DNA of 64,000 nt from Bradyrhizobium sp. (lineage in GTDB: Bacteria > Pseudomonadota > Alphaproteobacteria > Rhizobiales > Xanthobacteraceae). Positions 42,302 to 54,900 of this stretch are shown here, piece after piece (the stretch's first letter is position 1; every line of letters starts with the position of its first letter). The notes under the pieces were generated by a model. That model ran no database searches, was not told the origin of the DNA, and saw only the letters and a list, made by a program, of their open reading frames with translations. The stretch is from positions 1-64,000 of the forward strand of contig JAQGKC010000333.1 in assembly GCA_028290305.1 (NCBI GenBank), in the 5' to 3' direction. The position numbers and the translations under genes were made by a program.

Positions 42302-42688
42302 CTATCCGAGTGCAGCAAACCGTAAGGTGCCCATCAAGCCCAACGGTATCTTTCGGTTCGATGCCGATCGAGTCGCCTCGCCGGGTTTGCGCCGCGCGTT
42401 TTCCAGGTGGAAAACGACCGTGCGCGGTGCGATCTCAACGAAGACAGCAATATTGGCCGCAGTTTTCCCGCGGGATGCCCACATCAAGCATTGCCGTTCG
42501 CGCTGGGTTAATCCGGCCGCTGCCGCAGAGATCGGCGCAGAACCGAGTTTGGTTGCGGCGTGGGTGAAAAAATACAGGCCCACGAGCTGAATGACGTCCT
42601 TGCCTTCCTTTAGAAGCCGCTCCGACGGACCGGCGGGCTCATCCGTCGCCAGCGTGAACGCGGGCTTAGAAAGGACCAGATTGTCCAA
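42302..42688 (-). pseudogene. LuxR-family regulator remnant (N-terminus lost)
   Basis: The frame keeps the last part of an autoinducer-binding domain (FTLATDEPAGPSERLLKEGKDVIQLVGLYFFTHAATKLG) and a LuxR helix-turn-helix (LTQRERQCLMWASRGKTAANIAVFVEIAPRTVVFHLENA). An intact LuxR solo would be ~230-250 residues; only ~120 are here. Upstream (higher coordinates) the sequence becomes the 3' end of the giant exoprotein gene, whose stop at 42666 overlaps this frame. So the 5' half of luxR was replaced. The C-terminus (KIPLGLMGTLRFAALG) also diverges. Of the quorum-sensing type that often controls conjugation. Confidence 0.75.
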
Positions 42689-45680
42689 CCAGCTTCTCCA
42701 AGTTGCTCTTCTCGTCCGCCGAGAGCTTTTTCTGTTGCTTCTCCGTTAGCTCACCGTTGCCTAGCAGGTGAACCGGGCTGTAAGGATCGTAGCTGCGATC
42801 AATTTGGCTGCGACGCTCCTCGTTCTTTCTGTGGTCTTCCTCCTGAGGTTGCTGTTGCGGCGTCCCATCACCGCCACCATAACCCAGCACTTCGACGATG
42901 ATAATCGAAGGCCGATCGTTGTTGTTGGATTGAGCCGGCAGCGTGGCTTGCTGGGTGGCGGCGGAAGTGTTGCTTGCCGTCAGGGCGCCGCTGATATTCG
43001 GAACCGGCGCGGTGGGAATGCCGGTGGTGGTGCCCTGCACCGTCACGTTGAATGAGTTCAGCACCTGCAGCGCAGCGACGTTGAGGTTGCCTGAAGATCG
43101 GACACCGGCGGCGCCGAAATCGATCGTGCCGCGCGGCGCCACCAGGTTGGCATTGCCGACCGGCACGCCCGGCAACGACTGCAATGTGGCGATGCCGGCA
43201 CCGGACACCGCGCCCTTGATGTCGGCGGCGCACACCCAGTCGATATCGCAGGTGTATTTCGGCGGCGGTGCCGAGACCGACGTCTTGGCGCCCTTGCCGG
43301 CGTCGAGATTGCCGTTCGACGTCCACATCACGATGTCGCCGCCCTGTTCGGTCATAATGCGGCTTTGCGCCACCAGCACGTCGCCATCGGTGAAGGTGGA
43401 GATGTTGCCCTTCTCCAAGGTGAGTATCCCTTCGCTGGCTGGATTGGTCGATGGGCTCGCGACCGAACTGCCGACCAGGATTCGTCCGCCGGGTCCGAAC
43501 ATCGAAATATTGCCGCCCTGTTGCGTCTGGATCGTCGAACCGCGCAGATCAAGATCGCCGGTATGAACCAGTTGGTTGGCGCCGTTGACGCTGCCGAGGC
43601 TATTGGCGGTGTAGCCGAGGCTGGCGGGGAACAGAGTGTTGATGGCCTGATAGCCGCGTTCGTACTGATGGTAGAATGGGCTGGCCGGATTGTTGTAATC
43701 GAGACCGGTCGTATTGAGAATTCCGGTGAACACCTGCTGCACCAGCAGCTTCTGCCGGGCCGCAGGCAGCGTCTGGAAGATCGCCCAGGCCTGATCGACC
43801 GTCTGGGGCGTGTTTGCGGCGTTGCCCGAGGCGGTCTCGTATTGATCGACGAAGGCGATCAGCGCCGCCTGGCTGGACGGCATCGACGCCGCCGCATTGG
43901 CGGGATTGATGTACGCATTGATGAACGCAGCCTGATCCATTCCCGGGCCGACGCCGAACAACACGCTCACCGACGCGCCGCCGGCCGGCAGATAGGGATT
44001 GCCGAAATCGACCGGGAAGGTCGAAGTCGGGCGGAAGTCGTTGAATTCCTCCGGATTGGCTGCGGTATCAACGGAATTACCGAGGGTGCGGATGCCAGTC
44101 TCGAAGCTGGTGCCGCGCTGGCTCTGGAAGTTGATATTGCGACCGGCTTTGATGTCGAGCGTGCCGGGGCCGGCAAGTTCAATTGCGGTGGGCCAACGGT
44201 TGCCCAGGATGTTATAGCTGATGTCGCGTCCCGCAATGATGCTGGTCGTATCGCTGGCGCTGAAGTTCTCGCCGAAGAAACGCAGGTCCAGAATATCCAG
44301 CCCCGCGTGGACTTCGGCCGGCGCGTTGGGAACCAGCGAGATCTGGCCCGCCGTCGCTCCGGGACCGACGTTCCCGCCGTTATCGGACGCTGCGCTTTGC
44401 ATAACAGTGCCGCTGGCAATGCTGCCGTTGAGCGCATAGATCCGCACCGGATCACCACTATATTGCACCATGGCCGGATCGTGGACCTGGGATGGCGCGA
44501 GCTGCGACTGATCGATCAGGCCAGGATTCGACGCGGTGGGCAGAATGCCCGTGCCGACCGGATAGTCGAGCTTACCGAAGGTTGTGGCATCGACGTTGCC
44601 GACGCTGGTGAACACCGGAAAGCCGCCCAGCTGTACCTGGAACGGAACTCCCATCGTGATCGACTGGTCGGCGAGAACGGTAAGCGTGCCCGTAGTCGAC
44701 GGATAGAGCCCGCCGCCGTGCTCGATGGCAATGCCGCCATCGAGCGCGACCAGGCTGAGCGACGCCGGCAGCAAGAAACTCGAAACGGCTACGCTGGTAA
44801 TGTTGCTATTGTTGGCGACTGCTCCGGTCGACTGCCCAAGGCCGAACAGCCCCGCCTGCACCAGCAGCGAATTGAAGGTCACCGATCCGCCGGTCGACCG
44901 GATCGCGACGCCGCTGTCCGCGCTCATGCTGGTGACATAGGGAACCAAATTGATCGGGTTCAAATCTAGCGTCGACGCAAACGAGGCAACCGGAGCATCG
45001 CTTTTGCGAACGCCAACGAACATATTCGGCGCCCAGAGATAGGTCGGATTATAGACGCCGCCGATGTCGACCGATTGCCGCGCGTCAACGCTGATGGAGC
45101 CGTACTGCACCGCCAACAAGGTCTGTACAGGATAGGCTTGGCTGGTATCCAGATACGTAAAATCGGACGCGATGGCCCCGCCGGATTTGATGCTGCCCGC
45201 GCCCCGACCGACAAAGAAGTCGCCGCTGTAGATGCTGCCGCCGGCGGTGACGGTAAGGTTGCCGCCCCCCGTGACATGGAGAGAGTTCGAAGCATCGAGA
45301 TACGCCGTGGTCGGCAGCGACACCGCGAGATCATGGATGTCGCCGCCGGCTCGCACGGTGACGTTGCCGCCGATGCTCATGATGCCTTGGTCGAAACTGC
45401 CGAAATTGACGTACCACGGCACGCTGGGACTGGCTGGATTGGTCAAGAGCCAGGGCAACCAGAATTGGCCCAGGAAGGCGCCGGGATTGCTGCTCAATCC
45501 GGAAGGGGTTGAGCTGCCGGTTGCTGCCAGCGTATCGATCACGTTTTGGAAGCCGATGACATCGCCGCCAACCGTCAGTGTGATATTGCCGGCATTGTCG
45601 GGGTTGACCTGCGGCGTCAGGATCGTGCTGACGCCGGTCAGGTTCGGAGAGGAGGCCGATCTCACCGCCCCGCCTCCCAT
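42666..45680 (-). CDS. exoprotein segment 3 (C-terminal DUF3739-like region)
   Basis: This frame holds the last ~1,000 residues: [33 protein letters not shown], a run of [22 protein letters not shown] repeats, an all-helical insert ([27 protein letters not shown]...), [27 protein letters not shown], and the tail [35 protein letters not shown]3739 and the FHA-family C-terminus are recognisable. The 3' end overlaps the luxR remnant. Confidence 0.82.
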   Translation of the reverse strand: MGGGAVRSASSPNLTGVSTILTPQVNPDNAGNITLTVGGDVIGFQNVIDTLAATGSSTPSGLSSNPGAFLGQFWLPWLLTNPASPSVPWYVNFGSFDQGIMSIGGNVTVRAGGDIHDLAVSLPTTAYLDASNSLHVTGGGNLTVTAGGSIYSGDFFVGRGAGSIKSGGAIASDFTYLDTSQAYPVQTLLAVQYGSISVDARQSVDIGGVYNPTYLWAPNMFVGVRKSDAPVASFASTLDLNPINLVPYVTSMSADSGVAIRSTGGSVTFNSLLVQAGLFGLGQSTGAVANNSNITSVAVSSFLLPASLSLVALDGGIAIEHGGGLYPSTTGTLTVLADQSITMGVPFQVQLGGFPVFTSVGNVDATTFGKLDYPVGTGILPTASNPGLIDQSQLAPSQVHDPAMVQYSGDPVRIYALNGSIASGTVMQSAASDNGGNVGPGATAGQISLVPNAPAEVHAGLDILDLRFFGENFSASDTTSIIAGRDISYNILGNRWPTAIELAGPGTLDIKAGRNINFQSQRGTSFETGIRTLGNSVDTAANPEEFNDFRPTSTFPVDFGNPYLPAGGASVSVLFGVGPGMDQAAFINAYINPANAAASMPSSQAALIAFVDQYETASGNAANTPQTVDQAWAIFQTLPAARQKLLVQQVFTGILNTTGLDYNNPASPFYHQYERGYQAINTLFPASLGYTANSLGSVNGANQLVHTGDLDLRGSTIQTQQGGNISMFGPGGRILVGSSVASPSTNPASEGILTLEKGNISTFTDGDVLVAQSRIMTEQGGDIVMWTSNGNLDAGKGAKTSVSAPPPKYTCDIDWVCAADIKGAVSGAGIATLQSLPGVPVGNANLVAPRGTIDFGAAGVRSSGNLNVAALQVLNSFNVTVQGTTTGIPTAPVPNISGALTASNTSAATQQATLPAQSNNNDRPSIIIVEVLGYGGGDGTPQQQPQEEDHRKNEERRSQIDRSYDPYSPVHLLGNGELTEKQQKKLSADEKSNLEKLVGQSGPF

Positions 45681-48600
45681 CGCGATGCTGCTACTGTCCG
45701 TGGCTGGCGGATCGGCGATCGTGCCGGCGGTATAAACGACGCCCGGCGCGAGTGATCAAGCAGTTGAAAATCGCCCGATGCCGCAACGTCGATCGACCCG
45801 GTACCCGTGCGTACGATGGTCGGAACGGCGATGACGGCTGTGGTACCCTGGACGAGGCTGACATTGGTGTGTCCGTCGAGCGTCACATCGCCGACACCGC
45901 CGATATTCATCGCCAACGGATCAGCGCTCTCCGTATCGGCACCGGCAACGATCCTGTAAGAGGCACTGCTGCCCTCAGACGCCAGATTCATCCCGGCAAT
46001 CGGGGTCAGATTGGCGGCGGTCGCAACGGTGTTCGGGCTGTTGGACACGACCCCGGGAGAAGGCAAGATCGCGATGTGCGGGGGAGCAAGCGGAGCGACA
46101 GGCAAAGTCCCGGCCAACGCTCCTTGCAGGTTTGTTTCCCACATGTTGAAGGCGGTGATATAAGCCTTGTACGCCGTGATATAAGCCGCATAGGCATTAA
46201 TATCCGTCGAACTATAGGCGGCGTTGGCGACATCGTACGCCGCCGTAACCGCGGCCGACTGTGTCGCGCCGCCGGTGCCGAAGCCACCAGGCCTGAGAAC
46301 AGCAAAGAATGTAGTGGCCCACGTTAAGATATAGTTTTGGTAATTTGTATAGTAGCCGTTGGCCGTCGTCGCTGACGGTAGTCCCAATTCCAGATAAGCC
46401 GCCGGCGGCTGGGCGTTCTGCCCTACACGATCAAGAGGCAATCCACCAGTGTCGACATTGTTGATGTTGAAGCCGGCGTTGGTCGAAACAATATTGTAAG
46501 TGGCCAAAACAGTCGTATTTGATGACGTACCCGTCGGAGCGGACGGGGCGTGGAAAGCCACGGTCTCGTGGAAACCATCGCTGATGCTGGCGTTGATCAC
46601 GATATTGCCCGCGGCGCGGAATGTAATGTTGGGCGCAATTAGAGAGCCATTGCTGCCGGTGTAGCGGAACACCGGAGCGCCGCTGGAATTTTCGGCCCCC
46701 AGATTCCAGTTGCTGAGGACCTTGATGTCGCCGTTATTGACACCGGCGCTCACCGGGTTGTCGAGTTCGATACCGGGGACGACCTGGAAATTCGCGACAT
46801 TACCGCTGCCCGTGACCGGTGAAACGGCCAGAGATTGGACGAAGCCCATCAACGTTCCGGGCTGCGCCGCCGTGTCGTCGCCGTTGAGGTAACCGTAGAA
46901 AGTTTCGTGGGCGGCGCGGGTTGGGTCGGTATTGGTCGCGGTTGGCGTGAAGTAATCGTTGGTCAGATAATAATTTAGATTGTTCGTGGTGCCGTCGTTG
47001 TTGGTCAGCACACCGCCTTGCCAAGTCGCAAACACGTTGCCGCCGGCATCGGTAAACGTGCCCGAAAGCAGATTGCCACGGCTGTCATACCAGCCGGCGG
47101 GATCGACGATGCCGTCGAAGTGCTGTCCCGGATTGGTGCTCTGGTCGGCCGTGCTCCAGACGGCATAGGCTTCGAGAGTGACGCTGCCGCCGAAGATGCC
47201 CTTCCTCGGATTGAAAGACGCCGGCAGGAAGACGTTGATGTTCATCCCTTGCGCGTTATTGGCATCGAGGATAGGCGCCCGGAAGTTGACCGCGCCGCCT
47301 GCTGCGTCGATGAGCGCATTGGAGCCGATCGTGATCGACCCCGACGCCGATGGATCGACGTTTTCATAGCCGTAGGTCGCGTTAAGTGAGCTCGTGCTGC
47401 CGGTCCCCGTCGTTCCGATATTGATCGTGCCGCCTGGCTTCGGACTGGTAGGCGAACCTGTCGCGATCAGTGTGCCCTCGACATCAACCCCTCCCGTTCC
47501 ATATAGGTCGATCTTGCCGGCCAGCGTGTTGCCGCCGTTGGCGGTGATGGTGCCATTGATCGTGATTTTGCCGGCATCGGCGACGAGTTGGATCGTATTC
47601 GCTGTCAACGCGCTGTTCAGGGACAGGTCGCCCTGCGCGCTGTGTATGCCGATGCCGCCACTGACGCCAGCCGCAGTGAGGACCTGTGCCACATCGTCGA
47701 GTACGAGAGCCCCGCCACTGCTCAGATTGAAGCTGCTGCCATCGAAGCCGGGCACGGTCGCACCGACCAGCGTGCCGCCCAACTGCACTGGCACGGTGCC
47801 GCCGGCGCTAATGGTCAGGCTGCCGCCGTTGCCGCCGAGTGCCGCGCCGGCGAAGTCCACCACGGCGCCAGCCTGGATGCCGACGGTGCCATGGTCCGCC
47901 GCCAGCTTGATCATGCCGCCGCTGGCGTATTGCACGGTGTCGACGAACAGCTTGGCGACGCCATGGGCGATCAATGCGCCGGAGCCGGTGATGGTGACAT
48001 CGCCGCTGCTTGCCGCAAGCGTGATGTTGCCAGCCTGCGCCTGGATCGGCACTGCAACAGTGACCGAACCGCCCTGCAGGGTGATGCCGCCCCCGAGCGC
48101 GCCCGAGGCCGTAACCGCACCGCCGGTTGACACAACCGAGAGAGCTGCTGTCGTAGTCAGTGCTTGGCTGGAGGACGTATCGGCGATCAAGGTCGGCGTC
48201 TGCAGCGTGAGCGGCAGCGCGCCGAAATCCATGCTGCCGCTGCCCTGCCCGATCACCGCCTGATGCGCGATGAGGCTGACGCTGCCGAAGCCAGCGAGCG
48301 CCTTGGCGCCATCGCTGAAGATCAATTGGCCGACATCGATCGACAGCGAGCCAACGCCGCTTGAAGCCGTCGCCGGCGCGCCGAGCGTGTTGTTCAGCAC
48401 CAGCGTCGGCGCGGTGATGGTCACCTGGCCACCGTCGCCGGAGAGGTTGCCGCCGCCGAGCGTCAGCAGCTGGCGGTCCGCGCCGCTCATGCGCAGATCG
48501 ACGTTGCCGTTAAAGCCGATGGCCCCGTAGCTCTGCAGGTTGACGCTCTGCGCGCTGGCCAGTTCGGCCAGGATCGCTGCGTCGATCACCATGCCGGTGG

Positions 48601-48928
48601 CCGGCGGCGTCGCGCCGTCGCCGACAAAGGTGATGCTGCTGCTCAAGGCCGAGACATGCGCTCCCGACAGCGAGGCTCCCGACTGCACCTGCGCGTCGCC
48701 GGTAGACGCCAGCGTCAGCACGTTGCCGCCGGCAAGCTGCGCACCGGCCTCGATCACCGCGTTGGTGGCACTGGCAGCTCCTGCGAGCGACGGCAAGGCA
48801 ATGGTGAAGGCGGGATTGGACGCGTTGACGTTGTCGGCGACCGTGATGGATCCGGGGCTGATCTGGCTTTGACTCGGCAGTTGCACCGTATCGACGGCGC
48901 CATTAGAGACCTGCACCAGCGTGCCCAA
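45662..48928 (-). CDS. exoprotein segment 2 (beta-helix repeats)
   Basis: This frame carries the middle of the exoprotein: ~1,090 residues of repeats such as [26 protein letters not shown] and [17 protein letters not shown] longer insertions. It has no start of its own; real sequence begins ~70 bases above 48928 in this frame. It ends in nonsense ([19 protein letters not shown]...) because one base is missing near 45,750; the true continuation is [17 protein letters not shown] in the next frame. Confidence 0.8.
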   Translation of the reverse strand: MGTLVQVSNGAVDTVQLPSQSQISPGSITVADNVNASNPAFTIALPSLAGAASATNAVIEAGAQLAGGNVLTLASTGDAQVQSGASLSGAHVSALSSSITFVGDGATPPATGMVIDAAILAELASAQSVNLQSYGAIGFNGNVDLRMSGADRQLLTLGGGNLSGDGGQVTITAPTLVLNNTLGAPATASSGVGSLSIDVGQLIFSDGAKALAGFGSVSLIAHQAVIGQGSGSMDFGALPLTLQTPTLIADTSSSQALTTTAALSVVSTGGAVTASGALGGGITLQGGSVTVAVPIQAQAGNITLAASSGDVTITGSGALIAHGVAKLFVDTVQYASGGMIKLAADHGTVGIQAGAVVDFAGAALGGNGGSLTISAGGTVPVQLGGTLVGATVPGFDGSSFNLSSGGALVLDDVAQVLTAAGVSGGIGIHSAQGDLSLNSALTANTIQLVADAGKITINGTITANGGNTLAGKIDLYGTGGVDVEGTLIATGSPTSPKPGGTINIGTTGTGSTSSLNATYGYENVDPSASGSITIGSNALIDAAGGAVNFRAPILDANNAQGMNINVFLPASFNPRKGIFGGSVTLEAYAVWSTADQSTNPGQHFDGIVDPAGWYDSRGNLLSGTFTDAGGNVFATWQGGVLTNNDGTTNNLNYYLTNDYFTPTATNTDPTRAAHETFYGYLNGDDTAAQPGTLMGFVQSLAVSPVTGSGNVANFQVVPGIELDNPVSAGVNNGDIKVLSNWNLGAENSSGAPVFRYTGSNGSLIAPNITFRAAGNIVINASISDGFHETVAFHAPSAPTGTSSNTTVLATYNIVSTNAGFNINNVDTGGLPLDRVGQNAQPPAAYLELGLPSATTANGYYTNYQNYILTWATTFFAVLRPGGFGTGGATQSAAVTAAYDVANAAYSSTDINAYAAYITAYKAYITAFNMWETNLQGALAGTLPVAPLAPPHIAILPSPGVVSNSPNTVATAANLTPIAGMNLASEGSSASYRIVAGADTESADPLAMNIGGVGDVTLDGHTNVSLVQGTTAVIAVPTIVRTGTGSIDVAASGDFQLLDHSRRASFIPPARSPIRQPRTVAASRWEAGR

Positions 48929-51900
48929 CGCGGCGTCGAGCGTCGTGTAGTAGGCGGCGATGCTCGAGGCGGTCGCGACCAGTTGGAGGACACCACACTG
49001 TCGGGGAGCGTCGGCAGCGCCTTGAGCGCGCTGCCCATGATCAACGTGGTTGCCGGCGCAGCGCCGGGGCTGCCGACCGCCTGGATCACGGCGCCGCTGC
49101 GGACGGTCACCCGGCCGGTATTGGCAATTGGGACCTGGATCGATGCAACATCACCTTCGGCGTCGATCTGGACGGTGCTGGTCTGGAATTGCGGCGCCGC
49201 CACCAGGATGATCTCCGGCGCGGTCAGCGGATCGCTGCCGTCATTGGCGACAATCACCCCATTGGCGGTGGGCGTGATCACGGTGCCGGCCGAAGTCGTG
49301 GTGCGGGTGCCGCCGATCAGAAGACTGCTGGCACCAAGACTGTCGAGCGCCGCCGCGTCGATGCCGAGATAGCCGGCATCGACGGTCTGGCTCTTGCCGG
49401 TGATCTCGATGAATTGCGAGCTGATGTCGATCTGGCTGCCGGCGCCGCCCGGGGCCGCGGTGCCGAGCAGCGTGCCGCCGAGCGTCAAACCGCTCGTCGC
49501 CGACAGCACCAGCCGTCCCGCGTCCACCGGCACGTAGGGCGTCGACTGGTTGTTCAGCGCCGCGTAGGTCGGGAAGAAGCTGTTGGCGCTGGTGGTGACG
49601 TATTGCGAGTAGCGTCCCCAGACCGAAGCAGATTGCACCATGAACTGTGCGATCGCGGCATCGTGCGCGCCGGTGAAACCGTTGGCGAGATAGCCCGTCA
49701 TCTCCATGGTGCCGTCGGGCAGCGTGAAGGTCTGGTTCGAGAGCGGGTTGCTGACGCCGGAGTTGACCACGACGCGGAACGCGCCGGGCAATGTCGCGTA
49801 CTTGACCGGCAATAGCGTGTAGTATCCGGCGGGCAATCCCGAACCGCCGGACAGATAGATCTGCTGTCCGGGCGTGATCCCCGCCTGCGACATGGTCGCG
49901 TCGTAGGGCGCGACCTTGCCGTTGAAGCCCGGCACGATGGCATAGATCTGACGCGCATCGGGATAGAGCGGCACCTGCGTGCCCGCGGTGGAGTTGGCGT
50001 AACTGGTGTTGTACTGGGAGAGCACGTCGCGCGAGCCGCCGGTACCCGGAATCCACTCCTGTGCCCGCAAGTCGCCGCCGCCATTGATATTGATGACAGC
50101 GCCGGAGCCGAACGCAACATTGCCGCCGTTCAACGTCACCACGCCTTGCGGCGCCTGGGTCCGTGGGGTCGCGAACGGAGATTGAGCCGACGATGTCGGA
50201 CCGCTCCAGCTGGGATTATTGATCTGTGGATTGTAGCTCCAGGTGGCCTGATCGATGGTGTTGCCGAACGGAATGACCATGCCGTTGGCCGACACCGAGG
50301 TGATGCTGCCGCTGCCCAGGTTGACCGATTGCGTGCTCACCGGCGTCGCGGAGATGGCCCCTACCGCATTGCTGATGGTGTCGCTGCTGGTGACGCCGAG
50401 GATGATGGAACCGAACGGAGCCCGAATCTCGCCGTTCTGGTTGATGTTGGTCGCAGAGACCACCAACGTGCCGCCGGCCGACAACGGCGTCACCGTGGAT
50501 GGCGCGCCGCCGCTCGGATATCCGAAGCTGATCGTGGTCGGCTGGGTTGAGCCGAAGAACGGCGTAGCCTGGATCACGAAGGCGGTGTCGGTCGCGGGAT
50601 AGATGTCAGCAGCATTGAAGCTGAGGTTGCCGGCGGTCAGCAGATAGCCGATCAGCGAGGTGCCGGTCGATGGAACATATTGCGCAGGCAGCAGCCGGAT
50701 ATCGCCGCTGCTGTTGAAGGTCGCAGCGCCGATATTCTGCAGGAACATATAAGCCGACAGATCGATTTGCTCGGCATTCAACGTCAGCGTGGAATCGGCG
50801 ACGCTCTGTCGAAATTGCGTGTTCGGCGAACTGCCGTTGCCGCCGCTGAAACCGTTGATAGCGATGTAAGGCGCCGTGATCGACAGCGATGCGTTCTGTG
50901 TGGTCTGGACGCCGTTCGCGTCGGTCGGCAGATTGACCGGCCCCTGGAAGCTCCAGATAAAATTCCCCGCATTGCTGGCAATGATGCCGCTGGTGTTGAT
51001 GACGACGGAGTTATCCAGGCTCAACCCGACCTGGCCTGCAAAGCCCACCGCGCCGGAGGTCTCGCTCAACACCAGTTTGGTAAAGCCGGAACCGTCCAGC
51101 GTCTCAGCTCCGAACAGCAGCGTGCCTTGCGGGATATTGGAATCGACCTGCTGGCTCGCCGCACTGACGAACTTGAGAGTTGGCATAAAGGTCGCGAACG
51201 TGAACGCCGCGCCGGAATCCCTGACTGCCTGGGCTATATTCTGCACCAGAATGATGTTGGACCCCGAGCCTGTCGAGGGCACCGTGTCGCCGGTCAACGC
51301 CAACGTGCCGCCGGCGGCCTGTGCCGTGCCCGGTTCGCCGATCAGCGTGCCTTCGAACAGCAGTCCCGCCCCGGCTGTGATGTTGACCTGCCCGGCATCG
51401 CTCCAGACCGGCTCACGATCCAGTACCACCCTGCCCCCTCCGAACCGTCCGCCAGCCACGAAATGGGCAACGTCGAAGGCACCGGTTGCACCCGAGACAT
51501 TGATGATGGCGCCCGGCGCCACCAGGATCGAGGTCTGATCGTCGCTCAAGTTGACGGTGCCGCCGGCCAGAACCCGTCCCGTCAACGGCGTCACCAGCCC
51601 TGCGGAGGTGAACATCGGCGTCGCCAGCGGATCGATCACGGTTGTGCCTGAGACATCGAGCACGCTGCCGGAACCGATATAGAGCGGCCCCATCAAGCCG
51701 AAGCCGATCGACCCATTCACGCCGAGGCTGATGGTGCCACCGGGCGCGCGGATGCTGCCGAGGATCACCGTCATGGCATAGGACGACAGCGAGATATCCG
51801 CGCCCGGATCACCTACGATCTGTGCGCCCACACCGATCTTGATGGAATCGTCGCTGTTACCCGATGACAGCTGCACCGAATTCTGCTTCTGCTCCAGGCC

Positions 51901-54900
51901 CGCCGTCACGCTGAGATTGGTGGCGCTGAGCTGCGTCCCGGCGAGGTAGCCCGGCGCCGCAATCGCAGCGGCATCGACCGCAGTCCTGGCCGTCGCGTCG
52001 GGCGGCAGCACCAGGTTGCGATGCTGCAGGCGCACGACCACCCCGTTCGGCACTTTCGTTTCCAACAGCGAACTCAGCACGAAGTTGCCGAAGCCAAGAT
52101 CGCCCCAGTACTTGGGGTCGAAGTAGAAGCCATAGGATGGCGTGGCTGCTCGATTACCGCCGATCTGGAACGCGACCTGCTCGAGCGTCAGGGTGCCGCC
52201 GCCGTTGAAGCCCAGCGCCTCGATGTCGCCGTCGAGCGTCAGAACACCCCGCTCCGGCAACGGCGCGCTCAAATTGAGCGGCGTCACCTGTCCCGCATAG
52301 GTCTCGATGGTCAGGCTGCCGCCCGATCCCAGCGGCACGCGGTTGCCGTCGGTTTCCAAATGCCCGTTGCCCCGCACATGGCCGCCGCCCCGCAGGTCGA
52401 GCAGGCTGCCGGACGCTAGCGTAATATTGCCGGTGAGATCGATTGCGTTGCTGTCCGGCGCACTTCCGGTGCCGCCTTCGCTGTTGCCGGAGTTGGCGAT
52501 CAGCGCGATCGAGCCCGCGTTGATGGGCAGCGGCAGCACCTGCTGATTGAGCGGCAGCAACGCCTCATTGATGAAGAAACCGCTGACGTCGAGCACGGCG
52601 CCGGCACCGATCAGGATATCGCCCGGCACATTGCTGGTGGAGTTTACGCCATTCGGCGTACTGCTGATGTTAATCGCGCCTCCTCGCGCCGCGAGCGCCC
52701 CATTGATGATAATGTTGTTGCCGCTGAGATTAATCGAACCACCCGGTTGCACAGCGAGGATGGCACCGGCGTCTTCAACCACAGCCTGGAATGGCTGCCC
52801 CGGGCCACCGGCAGTCAGCGAGATGTTTTTAAAACCCGCGTCGCTCAACACTTGGCTGTTGAAGACGTTGGTCGCGTAGTTGCTGCCGGGCGTGGCCAAC
52901 AGCGGCGTATCCGGCGTGAAGTTCGTCGGCACAGACGACGCGGCAAGCGATGACGCGGACATTGCATCTGGATCGCCGATTTCGATCGGCAGTATGCCCG
53001 TGAAATTGAACGATCCGTTGCTCGGCAGCGCGCCGCCGGCGACCTGCCGCTGTCCCGCCAAGGCGCCGGCCAGGATGGTTGACTGAAGGATGGCCGCACC
53101 GCTGTTGGCAATCGCAGCTCCGCCGGAGACGCCGCTATTGCCGCTGACCAAGACGGTCAGCGTGCCGGCATTGCCGCCCTGGATGTACTCCGGCTGATAG
53201 TAGCCGGCGTTGATCAACGGGCTGGAGTAGATTTCCTTGATGCCCCAATGGGCGTGGTCAACGACGAATTGTCCGGCGATCCCGACATAGGTCATGTTGG
53301 GATCGGCGCTGCCGATATTGTATTTGCGCCCGTCGGCGCCGATCAGCGTGGTCGTATGGATCGTGCCGCCGAGGTAGTCGATATAGCCGCCGGTCAAATT
53401 GATGATCGAACCGGGAGCGCCGATCATTTCGTTGGCGGAGAGATAGATCGAGCCGCCATTGACCAGCAACCCTCCGATCGAGCGCTGCACCAGGTTGGCG
53501 TAGCTTGCAAGGTTGGCCAGCGGCGTGCCGACCCAGGGCTGACCGGTTTGCGGGTTGATGCCGCTATTGCCCATGTCGACGGTGACCGTCGAACCAAAAA
53601 GAAACCCGCTTTGCTGCAGCGGGGAATCCGCCAACTCATTGCCGCCGAGCTTCACCGTCAGCAAATTGCTGTCCACCGTCAGCACGGTGCCGGGAATCCC
53701 CGAGACATCGAGGATGGCGCCGCTTTCGAGCAGGATGCGGCCGGAGCCGGCAACCGGCGGCACGCTAACGCGCGGATCCGGCAGCACCGCCGTGCTGGCC
53801 GAGAGCGTCTGGCCTGGGGCATAGACCAGCGTCCCGCCCTGGAAGTCGATCGCCTGGCCGATGATCTCGATCAGGCCGGGGCCCTGCGTCGGCAGCGGCG
53901 AGGTGAAGGACGCCCCCGCCGCCAGATTCTGGAATCGCGCCAGCGACGTCGCATCGCTCGGCAGCGTGACGCCATTGCTGTCGGCCAGGATCGAGGTCAC
54001 GGCCTGCGGTCCGAACGCGATCGAACCGGTGTAAAAATTAGCGGTGAATTCGTCGGCCGGGCTTTGGCTGCCGGGGGCACCGACCTGATACAGGCTCTCG
54101 ATCACGACTGAGCCGGGCTGCGCCACGCTGGTGGTCGCGATCGCAACGCCATTTTGCCGGATCGCGCCGCCGAGCATGGTGATGTTGCCGCGCGGCGTGA
54201 AGATCAGACCATTGTTGACGAGCGTGCCAACCGGCGTGATGTCGGTGCCGTTCGCATCCGTCAGTTGACCGTAGTTGGCGAAGCGCAAATTCGTCGTGGA
54301 ATTATCGTTGGTACCTTGCGGAATGGCACCGTTTCCGGGCGTGAAGCTGCTCTTGTTGTAATCGTAGGACACGCCGATGCCGGCGATCAGCGCCACCTGC
54401 CCGCTTGGCGCGGTGATCACGCCACCATTGGTGACACCGGGCGCCGCGATCAGCGCCAGCCCCTGATTGCCGACGGTGATCGCCGCGCCGGGCGCGATTG
54501 TCACGTCGCCGGCGCCCGCTGTCGGGGCGAACAGGACCGAATGGGCGAGGCCGTCACTGGAAGTTGCGGCCGTAAAGTTGGTCGAATTCAGATCGCCGAT
54601 GCCGCCGGTGAGAAAGCGGTCGTTGCTGGCGACCAAGTCGTTGCTGAACAGATTCAGCGACGACGCGATGAATGTGTTGACGTTGACCTGCGAAGAGCCG
54701 CCGAAAATAATGCCGTTGCGATTGATCAGATAGACCGAGCCTTCGGTCCTGATCTGCCCAAGGATCTGGCTCGGCACACCGGACGGATCGTTGACGCGGT
54801 TGAGTGCGACCCAGCCATTGCTCCCGTCGGTGGCGGTGCCGGCGCTCTGGTTGAAGTAAGCTGTGGTGTTCTTGCCAACGTTGAAACTGGACCAGGTCAG

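Noticed and set aside
43365..44969. Long plus-strand open frame (534 codons) opposite the exoprotein
   Set aside because: It is antisense to the repeat region. Its sequence is Arg-rich without any family similarity and follows the codon pattern of the real frame, so it is a shadow of the GC-rich gene.
47394..48263. Plus-strand open frame opposite exoprotein segment 2
   Set aside because: Low-complexity P/A/V/S sequence complementary to the beta-helix repeats; no start signal and no motif.
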